Of a stretch of 64,000 bases of DNA, positions 42,901-51,500 are shown in pieces. Each line of letters starts with the position of its first letter. Within the stretch, counting starts at the first letter, position 1. The notes beneath the pieces are model-generated. The model was not told the origin of the DNA and made no database searches. It saw nothing but the letters and a program-made list of their open reading frames with translations. This DNA is from Apus apus (lineage: Eukaryota; Chordata; Aves; Apodiformes; Apodidae), in contig NC_067290.1 of NCBI RefSeq assembly GCF_020740795.1, positions 16,970,001-17,034,000 on the forward strand, in the 5' to 3' direction. The translations under genes and the position numbers were made by a program.

Positions 42901-43636
42901 TGTATGTATCCCTGGGAGAAAATTGTGTCCCTTGTCTGAAGCAGCATTGGGTGACTTCTACAGTTTCAGGGATGTGTTAATGGTTTTGCCCTGTGTCAGT
43001 GACCTAGTGTGATTGTTTTTCCAAGCCAGTCATTTCTTCTACCTGCCACTCTCTCTATAGATGCATTCTTCTCCCATGCCTGTGCATGAGCTTTTGTACA
43101 CAGACATCTCCTGTATATACAGGGGGAAAAACAGACCAACCCCAAGTGCAACATTCAGCAATCCCTGCAGGAACGTTTCAGGACTTTAAAGAAACTTCCC
43201 ATCTACAGAAATTCAGGCTGTTGATAAAATTCCCTATGTAACTTAGCCAGGTCATGCCAAGGAGAATAGCAAATACCTGTGCTGCAATATTGCACCTTTT
43301 GAAGCCCACTCATGTAGGGATGTACACTTAATGGTGGGTTTAAGCTTCAAGGGCATGCAAGAGGGTTTTTCCAGCTGAGATGCATCCCACCAGGAAGACT
43401 GCACAGTCTGCTAGCCAGAGCCCTCCGGTGCAGTCACCAGTGGACACAATGTGCTCCTATACTTACATTTTTGCTTCGGAGAGAGTTACCTTGTCCTCAC
43501 AGTTGGAAAGGGCTTCTCCTTTCTTGATCCTGCACCACGTGTTCCTGACTCTCACCAGCTGGAAGTCTGTCTGCCGGGGCTCCTGGGGCACAGGGGCCGG
43601 GGCCACTGGAGCAAAGGTCTCTTCTGACACTGGCAT
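36869..43636 (-). CDS. EEVS: 2-epi-5-epi-valiolone synthase (EEVS), five exons (gene span)
   Basis: A sugar-phosphate cyclase related to 3-dehydroquinate synthase (DHQS). The EEVS family uses NAD+ and a divalent metal to convert sedoheptulose 7-phosphate to 2-epi-5-epi-valiolone, the first step of gadusol synthesis in egg-laying vertebrates. Five exons join in phase to 1392 bp, 463 aa. Visible marks are GGGVCLDIVGLAAS at 184-197 (NAD site), VPTTLLSYVDASVGAKNGVN at 208-227 and metal ligands E265 (GLGEILK), H338 (DFGHLISPELE) and H354 (LMHGEAVNID). The spacings (73 and 16 residues) are close to those of DHQS (77 and 16). Where DHQS has a second GH pair, this protein has SP, and it reads GAKNG instead of GGKTG; both fit EEVS rather than DHQS. 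No stop or frameshift is seen. Position between MITF and MT-Ox is the known vertebrate synteny. Confidence 0.95.
36970..37917 (-). other. EEVS: EEVS intron 4
   Basis: 0.95 kb, with a T/G-rich tract at about 37.20-37.26 kb and a reverse CR1 fragment at about 37.55-37.79 kb. Confidence 0.85.
37550..37785 (-). repeat. CR1 retrotransposon fragment
   Basis: Reverse orientation: 'agaatcacagaatggcagag', 'gagatcatctaatctaaccc', then about 170 bp of 3' body ('ctccacaacctccctgggcc', 'tgttaccctcagagcagaga'). It lies in EEVS intron 4, close to exon 4. Confidence 0.9.
37918..38170 (-). CDS. EEVS: EEVS exon 4
   Basis: 253 bp, phase 0 in, phase 1 out. Starts RVLPSLMHGEAVNIDMAFMT with zinc ligand H354, and ends MPLPTGLGVA. 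Acceptor ccgtttcag, donor GCAG|gtatgg. Clearly more GC-rich than the flanking introns. Confidence 0.96.
38171..38848 (-). other. EEVS: EEVS intron 3
   Basis: 0.68 kb. Contains a T run followed by an A run at about 38.79-38.82 kb; nothing else recognised. Confidence 0.85.
38849..39082 (-). CDS. EEVS: EEVS exon 3
   Basis: 234 bp, 78 codons, phase 0 both sides. Begins MALMKHKGLFDLLKNHGKYL and ends DFGHLISPELEM with zinc ligand H338. Acceptor ctaccctag, donor ATG|gtgagt. Confidence 0.96.
39083..40609 (-). other. EEVS: EEVS intron 2
   Basis: 1.5 kb. Its splice-donor-proximal end is filled by a CR1 copy (about 40.24-40.59 kb). Confidence 0.85.
40235..40588 (+). repeat. CR1 retrotransposon, 3' end
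   Basis: Forward-oriented, about 350 bp: 'ttacaagaaagatggaacag', 'gagacactggcacaggttgc', 'ggttggactagatagccttt', 'aaaggtcccttccaacccaa', with tandem 'attctatg' at the end. The tail stops about 20 bases from the EEVS exon 2 donor, antisense to the gene. Confidence 0.95.
40610..41243 (-). CDS. EEVS: EEVS exon 2 (main NAD-binding exon)
   Basis: 634 bp: one base completing I57, then 211 codons. Contains SWTIEAPIYFCYKVVETYNI, LLWGHITD, the GGGVCLDIVGLAAS dinucleotide-binding loop, VPTTLLSYVDASVGAKNGVN, and GLGEILK with zinc ligand E265. Acceptor ttgccag, donor AAG|gtatgg. The 151-codon frame on the opposite strand is its shadow. Confidence 0.97.
41244..43466 (-). other. EEVS: EEVS intron 1
   Basis: 2.2 kb with short T runs (about 42.03-42.05 and 42.09-42.10 kb). 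No repeat family or exon recognised. Confidence 0.8.
43467..43636 (-). CDS. EEVS: EEVS exon 1 (coding part)
   Basis: 170 bp from the ATG at 43634-43636. Encodes MPVSEETFAPVAPAPVPQEP, then FQLVRVRNTWCRIKKGEALS and a short linker. Donor AAAT|gtaagt (phase 2) is the one that keeps the frame into exon 2; an earlier GT at AAG|gtaact is phase 0 and would break it. A TAG lies in frame upstream, so this is the first usable ATG unless a further 5' exon joins at the acceptor-like ttaccttccag just before it. Confidence 0.85.
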
Positions 43637-43862
43637 GATTCTGGAAGGTAAAATCTACCTGGTAAGAGATCTCCTGTAACTGGGTGTCTTTGAGGTGCTT
43701 TTTAAAGGCTTCAGGTGACCAGGTGTTGGAAGGGGAGGACTTGTCTCCACGGTGCAGCTCAGTTACAAAACCAAGATTATCTAATCTGGGATGCACGTTA
43801 GGGGTGGTAGGAGCATTCAAAGACATGTGCTGGTACCAGGATGGGGTTGTATAATCAGCTGG

Positions 43863-43869
43863 TTTTATA
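43863..43869 (-). promoter_or_regulatory. EEVS: TATA box candidate of EEVS
   Basis: TATAAAA on the minus strand, about 230 bases upstream of the EEVS ATG. It predicts transcription start near 43838 and a leader of about 200 nt. No splice is needed to reach the ATG. Confidence 0.45.
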
Positions 43870-44543
43870 ATGCTTGAGAGGTATGCTGGGAGCACATACG
43901 TTATCTTCCAACATGATGCCCTACAGCAAATTAAAGGTTATGAAAGGCAAGTTGTATGATTCTCCATTATCTTCAGGAGCCTCCTTTGCTGAGCGAAGCC
44001 TCTGGTCTGTCTGCAGCTCTAACCTGCTCTTATGGGGTGAGACAGGAGAAAGAGCATGGGGACAGGATCAATTCCAGCTGGTTAAATGTCTTTTGAGCTC
44101 ACATTCCTGTTTTCTTTTGTGTTGAGGAACAGTGTGACTTTTGTTGTTGCTGGTTTTAGCTTTTATGGTGTGTTAAAAGAAATAATCAGAGGGAGTCTTT
44201 CCCTCTAAGGGCTGTTTTTGGGGGGATTACCTGGGTTGTGATTTGTTTGCCAGGCTGCTGGTGAGACTCTGAGATGCTGGGGTTTCCCTGTGGTGGAGTC
44301 ATTTCAGGATCAGCCATGTGGTCCAGGTGATGACCCTGCCCTTAGTCCCCTGCTCTCCTGCAATTGCCACCTATTTGTTGTATTAAGACTATGCCGGATT
44401 CCCCCTAAGTACCCAAGAAGACCCTATCTCCCTAAGCCAAAAGCACGTTGCTTCTGTGGGTTGGCTCAGCCAGAGGGTAGAAGTCTCCTTCTCTAGGAAG
44501 TGCTGGCATGGTGGGGGGTGGCAGGGGGCCCATTCCTGCTTCC

Positions 44544-44550
44544 CACGTGA
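44544..44550 (+). promoter_or_regulatory. CACGTGA E-box between EEVS and MT-Ox
   Basis: CACGTGA is the preferred 7-mer core of the MiT/TFE family (MITF, TFEB, TFE3). It sits 0.9 kb from both gene starts. A CpG-containing 7-mer is uncommon in bird DNA, but a single copy could be chance. Confidence 0.35.
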
Positions 44551-44825
44551 TGGAGGGATCCCCAGTTCACCTTTCTGTCTGGTGTTCCAGCTGGAGCTGT
44601 CAGAACCAAACTCCTTTAGCATCCAGCTCTGTGCACTGATTTTGCCAGCAGTGCCTGAAGGTATGAATTCATCTTTGCCTTCTCCTTGGCCCTGTTTCTA
44701 AAAGCTGTCCTTGTTCACAAACAAAGATCAGGAAAACCGAAAACAGGCGTGAAAGCAGCGGCTGGAAGAAATGCTTCTTCAAGAGCCCATTGAACAACAG
44801 TGAGCTCTCATTGCATTGAAGGCTT

Positions 44826-44900
44826 ATGGATCACAGGATCACAGAATGGTTTGGGTTGGAAGGGACCTTAAAGATCATCCAGTTCCAACAAGCCCTAGAT
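44826..44900 (-). repeat. CR1 3' tail fragment
   Basis: 'ggatcacagaatggtttggg', then 'ttggaagggaccttaaagat' and 'catccagttccaac'; reverse-oriented CR1 terminus, truncated. Confidence 0.9.
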
Positions 44901-45459
44901 GTATCTCAAAGTTATATTTCCAAAAACGCTACAAGAATACGCTCTAAAGCCATGTAGCCCTGCTCCAGGAAGGGTGTTAACTCCTATCAGCTAGCTCTCA
45001 CTGCTGGCTTCATCTCCAGATGGTGAAGAGCTTTGCAGAGAGGACAGACTGTTATTCCCATTTTACAGAAGAGGAAAACAGAGTGACCAGAAAAGAAGCA
45101 ACTTGCCCGAAGTCACCTCCAAAGCTCGTGGTGGGTGGGTTAGATGACATACTAAAGCTCTTAGCCCATTTACCAAATATTTGTGTGAAATTTTAATTCC
45201 CAATCCAAACACAATTTGGATTGCTTTCCACAGGGACTGCAGGTCTAATGCAGTTTGTTGTTTACTAAATCATAAGATGGAATAATCTTAGCTATGTCCT
45301 TTTTGTCTTATTTGTTTTGATTAATAGCAATCCACTGATCATTGGGACTTACTGTGTTTACTTTTTGTTTAGGCTTTTGTCCTGTTCATTCATTTGTTTT
45401 CCATTTATACTTTCCTGTTCTATTCTGGGGGCACTGAAATATCTTCTGTTTCATTTTAG

Positions 45460-45563
45460 GAGCTGACAAATGGACTTTCCAGTGTCCATCCACTGGCCGT
45501 AGCCAATGACTGCCATGTCCTTTTACTGTCTGTCCTGCAGAGGGGCTGCCAAGAGCCCTGCAG
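45460..45563 (+). CDS. MT-Ox: MT-Ox exon 1 candidate (5'UTR plus first 19 codons)
   Basis: Bounded by an acceptor-like tttcattttag and donor GCAG|gtaaga. ATG at 45506-45508 follows an in-frame TAG and encodes MTAMSFYCLSCRGAAKSPA; the trailing G joins AA of the next exon to give glutamate (E20) and a continuous frame into ETPAGLIAENLL. Coding part is 45506-45563. Support is phase, splice signals and position only, so another first exon remains possible. The acceptor suggests a further non-coding exon upstream. Confidence 0.62.
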
Positions 45564-48500
45564 GTAAGACCTGCTCCCCCCAGCCTCTGCTCCTCCTGTG
45601 CCCAGCCCTGGGCTCTCTTCTCACTCTTTGCGGGTACATTGAGTCAGTCCTTGACTGGAGAAGCCCAGGCTGAATGCCCCAGAGGTGAAAGATTCCCTTC
45701 TGGTTATGGGTTTGTCCACATCTCCTCATTACCGTCAGTTTGTGTTTCATCTGCATGAGGAGCAGACGGCCAGCCGACCTCAGGTCCATCACATGCTCTT
45801 TAATTAGTTTTTTTTAATTCCTCACCAGCCTTTTCTTCTCCAACTCTGCTCCAGGCCAGCTTAAGCTTTTGGATACCCTGGATGATCCCAGTGGTTTTTC
45901 CTGACACCTCCTCCAGCCAGTGCTTTCCTGGGATCTTTTCTGGTGGTGCAGGAGCACTGTGTGACACAACCTTCTTCAGCCAATGCAGAAACCTGGCCTC
46001 TGAGCTGGACCCCAGAGCAGTGGGTGCTCTGAGGTCTAGCTGCATGAGGCAGTGAGTGACCTTGCAGCTATGGATCACTTGCAGATAATCTGGCGTTTAA
46101 AGTCCTGGGGCTCTTTTGGCCTCATACCTGATGGTTTAGTGGGGACATGTCTGTGCTATGTAACCAGAAGGTTATGAAATTGCTGATTCTCTCATTGAAA
46201 GTTATCCTTTTTTTTTTTTTTTTTTTTTTCCTCTTTTCATGCCAGATGCTGTTGGTTCTCACCCACTTCCTGTACTCTGGGTGGGGTCAGGAGTGGGTGC
46301 CCAGGGCCATCCTCCCTGCGCAGCCTCTCCCTAGGGCTGGGGCTCAGCCCAAGTGATTACTGATGGAGAAACCCATCCTCTTAACAGACACCTGAGCACC
46401 AACGTGCTGCTCTGCAGAGGCAGCAAACCCACAGCAGCATCCTCTGAGGCTGGGGGACAAGAAGCAACATGCATAATCCTGCAGGTAAACTCCCTGTGTG
46501 GGGTGGGGAGCTCCAGGAGAGGTGGTGTGACAGGAGGGGATGCTGTGTGACCTCCCAGTACTAAGTCACTTGCTGCCCAGCAGAGATGGGATCTACAGAC
46601 TGTGGCTTGGCAGAAAAGAGCAGAGGGTTTATTGGGGAGAGGAATTTGAGGCTGAGCAGGGGAGGTGGGTCTGAAAGAACCTGCAGTCAGAGGGGTGGAT
46701 GCTCCCAGCAGTAAGGGATGGGCAGGAAGGTGGACACTGGTGTCAAGAGAGTTTAGCTGTGACTAATTTCTGGTGGCTTGGGGTGCTTGTTTTTATAAAT
46801 ATTTTTCCTGCAGCTTTACCATTGCCTCGGTGCTTTCTGTGGTATCCACACGTGCCTGGGTAGCAACCACAGCCAGGTGCTTGCTGCCTTTTTTGCCTGT
46901 TTTCTGAAATCACCAGCTGAGCGTGGGAACGCCGGCTGCTCTGAATGGAGAGATTTTGTTCTCTCACAGCCCGATCTAAAGCCCATTGAAGCTGTCAAAG
47001 GACTCCTCTTGACTGCCCTGGGCTTTGGATCTGACTGTCAGTGGGTACTGCTCGTTCCTGCTGCATGCAGCATCATTTGTTACGTATGGAAATAAAAGTA
47101 TGCTTTGCATATGATCTGCCAGGGACTCCCGAGCCTCCCCGATGCAAGCACACGAGTGCAGGGAGTATCCAGCCCTCCTTTTCCAGCAGCAGAGCCTGTA
47201 GAAAACATGTCAGCTAGCATGTTTTCCTTACCTTCCCCTGAAGTTCAGTCAGAGTTTAGCACCCTGGTTCCTGCACAAGCTGCTGCTTCCTCCACCTCAG
47301 CTGCTTCCTCCAGCTCTTCCTCCTCATAGTCCCACTCCACTCCTAATCCATTATCTCTCCCCATGCCATCACTGCTGCCATCACGGGCTCTGGCGCTATT
47401 GATGCTGAGGTTAAACATCAGCTAAACTCTGCTCAGGACCCCCTGCAATATTTAATGGGCAGGCAGTTGGGTTTGGCCCATGCTGTCAGCCCACTCTTGG
47501 CCCCACATGGGCTATGACATGACACTGTAGTTCATGGTCCTGCCCAGGCTCGTGGGTGGTGGGTTTGGAACCACTGAGCAGCCTCAGAAGTGCCACAACT
47601 GCAATCCTCCTTCCCTCTGCTACAGGTCCATCCTTTCAGTGGGCGTACATCACAGCTGGGTTTAATGTAGTTGGGTCAAGCAGTAGAACAGGGTCTCCTG
47701 ATGTCCTGGTTGAAGTTTTGTGTGCAGGCTTCTGGTGGGCTAAGGAAACAGTTCAACTTAATCAGTCAGAAAAGCAGAAGGCCACAAAAATGTCAGAGGG
47801 CTGGAGCACCTCTCCTATTAAGTCTGTCTGAGAGAGTTGGGGTTGTTCAGCCTGGTGAAAAGAAGGCTCCAGGGAGACCTTATAGTGACCTTCCAGGACT
47901 TAAAGTTGGCATATAAGAAAGATGGAGACAAACTTTTTATTAGGGCCTGTAGTGATAGGGCAAGGGGTAATAAATTTAAACGAAAGAGAATAAATGTAGA
48001 CTAGATATAGGGGAGAAGTTTTTACAATGTGTATGGTGAGACACTGGCACAGGTTGCCTGGAGAGGTGGTAGAAGCTCCATCCCTGGAAATACTCAAGGT
48101 CAGGTTAGACAGGGCTCTGAACAACCTGATCTAATTGAAGGTGTCCCTGCTTACTGCAGGGAGGTTGGACTAGTTGACCTTTAAAGGCTTCTTCTAACCT
48201 GAACCACCCTGTGATTATACAAAATTATAGCTCAAGCATTGCCTTTCTGCATCCATGAAGAGGTTTGCCTGGTGAGATGTGGTGGCTGAGGTGTATTTAC
48301 ATGTTAGGATGAAGTGGTGAGTGTTGTGATAAGCTGTTGTCAGTGCCTGAGGTGCTGTGGTGAATATGATGAATATGATGGCTGGAACTGTTTGGGATGA
48401 TTTTATCAGGCTGGATTTCCAAGTGTTTAGCACCAAGTGGCTCCTGCCCAAGCACTTGGCACCCAAGCATTGAGCTGGCAGCATGGAGTTTGCGTGCATC

Positions 48501-51500
48501 AGGTTCAAGCTCTGCTCTATTTGGGAAGGGGAGCTCTTCTGGAAGTCATTGCTGGAGCTGCAAAATAGATTTTAGAGGCTGGAAGGTGAAATGAGGATAG
48601 CCCAAAAGTGAGATCCAAGGCTCTAGTCCCATATCTTTGGGTGTGGTATTTTCACTTTGCTTTTGCCAAAGGCAGACTGCCTTTTTGTGTGCTTGTCTCC
48701 ATGCCTTCTCCTGAGCAGCCCCCTGCAAACAGTACAGTGTCCTCCACTTTCCTGGCTGAGCTCCCCCCACCCAAAACATGCCATCTAAGTCCAAGCTACA
48801 GAGTTTAATTTCACTTCTGGAGCAGCACATCCCTCTGTGGTGCTGCCCAGCCTGCCTGCTCAGGGGACACTAATGTCTCCCACATATAACTTTGCCTCCA
48901 CCTACAATCCTGATTCCTGACTGGTGTGAACTAAAAGTGCCTGATTCCTGAAGAAGCTGGAGCTGCAGTCTGTTGCTCAGCCTAGTTGGAAAACAGGCTG
49001 ACTCTGCTCTCAGCATCTACTGAGGAAGATGCTGGGAACCATCCTGCTGGCAACTGTGGTCCGTTTTAAGAACTGCCACCTTCTCTTTTTTAGGAAGATA
49101 CTGGAGGCTTAAAGCAGCCCTTTCCTGCTTGAACTCCTCTGCTTTGCACCTGGAAGCATTTTCCTCCTCTGAACGAGCTCTTTTTAATTTTCTACACACA
49201 CACACACACACACACCCCATGCATGAAAAATCTGATGCACCATTAGATGGGAAGGGGGTAAGAGTTGCCTCTGCATAGAGTGAGCTATGAGGAGGGAACC
49301 AGGCAATCTAGTTTGGTGCTTACTATAGTACAGCAGCTTTACTAGGGTTGAGTATAAAACTATGCACTTTTCCTGGAGCAGCATTAAAGAAAAAAGTAGT
49401 TACATAAATTTTCTCTCACCTCAGTGCTCGGAGCCTGGAGCTCAGCCTGGCCAAGCCTGGCAGCCAGCCCTGAGCTCTGCTCTGACTTGCCGGGTGCTTG
49501 CATAAATGAAGGCAATCCTGACCTCTGCTGTTGGCCCGAAGCATCATCAGGCTGTAAAAAAAAATAACAAATATGCAGAACTTCCTGAAAAGATTGTATA
49601 ATCTTAGCTACTGAGTGATCTTGGCATGCCCCGCGTGCTCCCGCTCCCCGGCTGAGCTTTTGGCGCCTGCGGTTGGTGTTACAACACAGGTTACAAAACT
49701 GCTGGAGGGAAGTCTTGTGTTCCCTTCCTTCAGTGACAGGGGATCCTTGTCTGTTATGCATCCAGAAGCTTAACATGATGATTACTGAAATCCGACATGG
49801 ATAATATAGATGGTTTTCCCCCTCTAAATTAACAAAAAGCCTCCGAGTGCTTGTCAGGGAGCAGGAGCCTGGAGATGCTTGCTCATGGGGTGGGGAAAAT
49901 GCTGTGAAAAGGTGTCTTCATACAATGTATAGTTGGGCTGAGGTCAAGAAATTAACACATGGTGTGGGAATCGAGGTGGTTATTCCTGCACTTAAAATTA
50001 ATTATAAACTGCTGAAAGAGATAGAAGCTGCCCATGGTGGTGAGAGATCGGCAGGAGATGTAAAGCTGGGGCTGCTGAAGCTGCCTTCCTTGTACGTCAG
50101 GCTGAGCTACTGCTATGAGCAAGATGCTGTTTAGATGACCTCCAAGTCTTGCCCAGGATGGCAATTCCCATGGAAAATGCACATATATTTTATGTTCCTT
50201 GTCTACTTTTATATGTTTTTTGTAATTTTGAAAATGAAAATTGGTGAAGTTGTCTCAAGAAACAGCAGAATGGTCATCTTAGTAGCTACAGAAAGCTGAG
50301 ATGCTGTTCTGAGAAGCAGATATTTGGGGAGATTTAGACCTTCCCCTGTTCCCAAAGACAGGAGATTATTAATGTGGTGCCACTTGGTACCAGGAGGAGT
50401 GGTCCCCAGCAACTGGAAGCTGTGTTAGGGTCATCTGGTGTATCTCCCTTCCCCTTGGTGCATGGAGGAGTTGTAGAAAGAGACACTGAGAGTGGCCATG
50501 ACCATAGTGAGGAGACAGCTATTCTCCCTTCCTGTGTTGAGGACATGTAGTTGCTTAGTGTATCCTTCTCAGATTTATCCCTTGAAATGCTCAGGCAGAA
50601 AAGACACTTAAAAAACAAGCACCGTCCTGTCATGTGACCACTTAGCTAGAAGCTGACACCAGACCACCACCCAAGCTTGGATGGGACACCCATAAGACAC
50701 AGTGTTTGGGGAATAAATCCAAGGGGTGTTTTAAATAGATAGGAAATAAATGGAGAACAGAGAATCCAGAGGTACGTAAGTGTCTGCACTTCTCAGTCTG
50801 GTCCTTTAATGATCTTCTGATCAAAAACTATTCCTAAACTACAGCTTCATGTTTGCCTTCATAGTCTCTCAGCAGTGGGCTAGATGAGGTGATGCTCTGA
50901 TGTCCTCAGGGGCTTCATACCAAAGCTCTGCCAGAAGGCTGTGGCATGGCTGGATGCATTCTACAGCATCCCAGACCCCACCAGAAACCCATTTTGGGAT
51001 GGGGTCATGGTCCCTACAGCAACTGTATTTCCACATGGACAGGGCTTTGCCCCACAGCTGCTAGGCTTGTCCGGGCCAGTCTTCCAGAGGAAAAACATCC
51101 CTTTTCACTCGCTTCACTTAGTTGTCTGCAGCTTTTCTGTCATACAGAATAAATTCCTGCCAGGGGCAACCTACTCCACCCCAGTTATACTCCAGCCTGC
51201 TTGCCCTGGGTCTCTGAAATCTGGGCTCACTGGTGCTTTCATAACCCAGCACGTGCCCTTACACCTGAGGGGTGGGGGAGATTTCTGAACCATGTCTCTT
51301 TCTCTGTGGGGCCATCACTCACCAGGGCCCATCATTGTGTTGCTTCCACATGGTGATATGGGATTTTTGGGGTTTCAGGGCAAGTACAGTGCCATAGGCA
51401 ACATTGCTTTTGCCCCCAAGACAGCCTATTTCAATCCTGGAGATGTTTCTGCAGACTTTGACATGCTGACGTATTGTTGTGTGTGCATAACTGTTTCTCT

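Larger units (their letters stand above)
43637..45459. promoter_or_regulatory. Intergenic region between the divergent EEVS and MT-Ox genes
   Basis: About 1.8 kb between the EEVS start (-) and the first recognised MT-Ox exon (+). It contains a TATA box for EEVS, E-boxes CATGTG (43824-43829, 44315-44320) and CACGTGA (44544-44550), and a CR1 tail at about 44.83-44.90 kb. Bidirectional control is possible, but the MT-Ox start of transcription is not located. Confidence 0.45.

Noticed and set aside
43484-43490. Alternative EEVS exon 1 donor at AAG|gtaact
   Set aside because: It leaves phase 0, which is incompatible with the exon 2 acceptor; the downstream gtaagt at 43461-43466 gives the right phase and a stronger consensus.
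36869-43636. Calling the cyclase a 3-dehydroquinate synthase
   Set aside because: Animals lack the shikimate pathway, the second GH of the DHQS signature is replaced by SP, and the locus matches vertebrate EEVS synteny.
43497-43895. 132-codon minus-strand frame as the true EEVS N-terminus
   Set aside because: It is in another frame from the EEVS core in exon 1 and reaches no donor of fitting phase; kept only as a possible upstream ORF from 43826.
47105-47329. Serine/alanine-rich 74-codon frame ending in a Ser run
   Set aside because: Low-complexity CTC/TCC repeats explain the Ser run; no exon signals.
50941-51288. 115-codon plus-strand frame in MT-Ox intron 1
   Set aside because: No homology recognised, and its frame does not fit the phase required for joining to MT-Ox exon 2 with a plausible donor.
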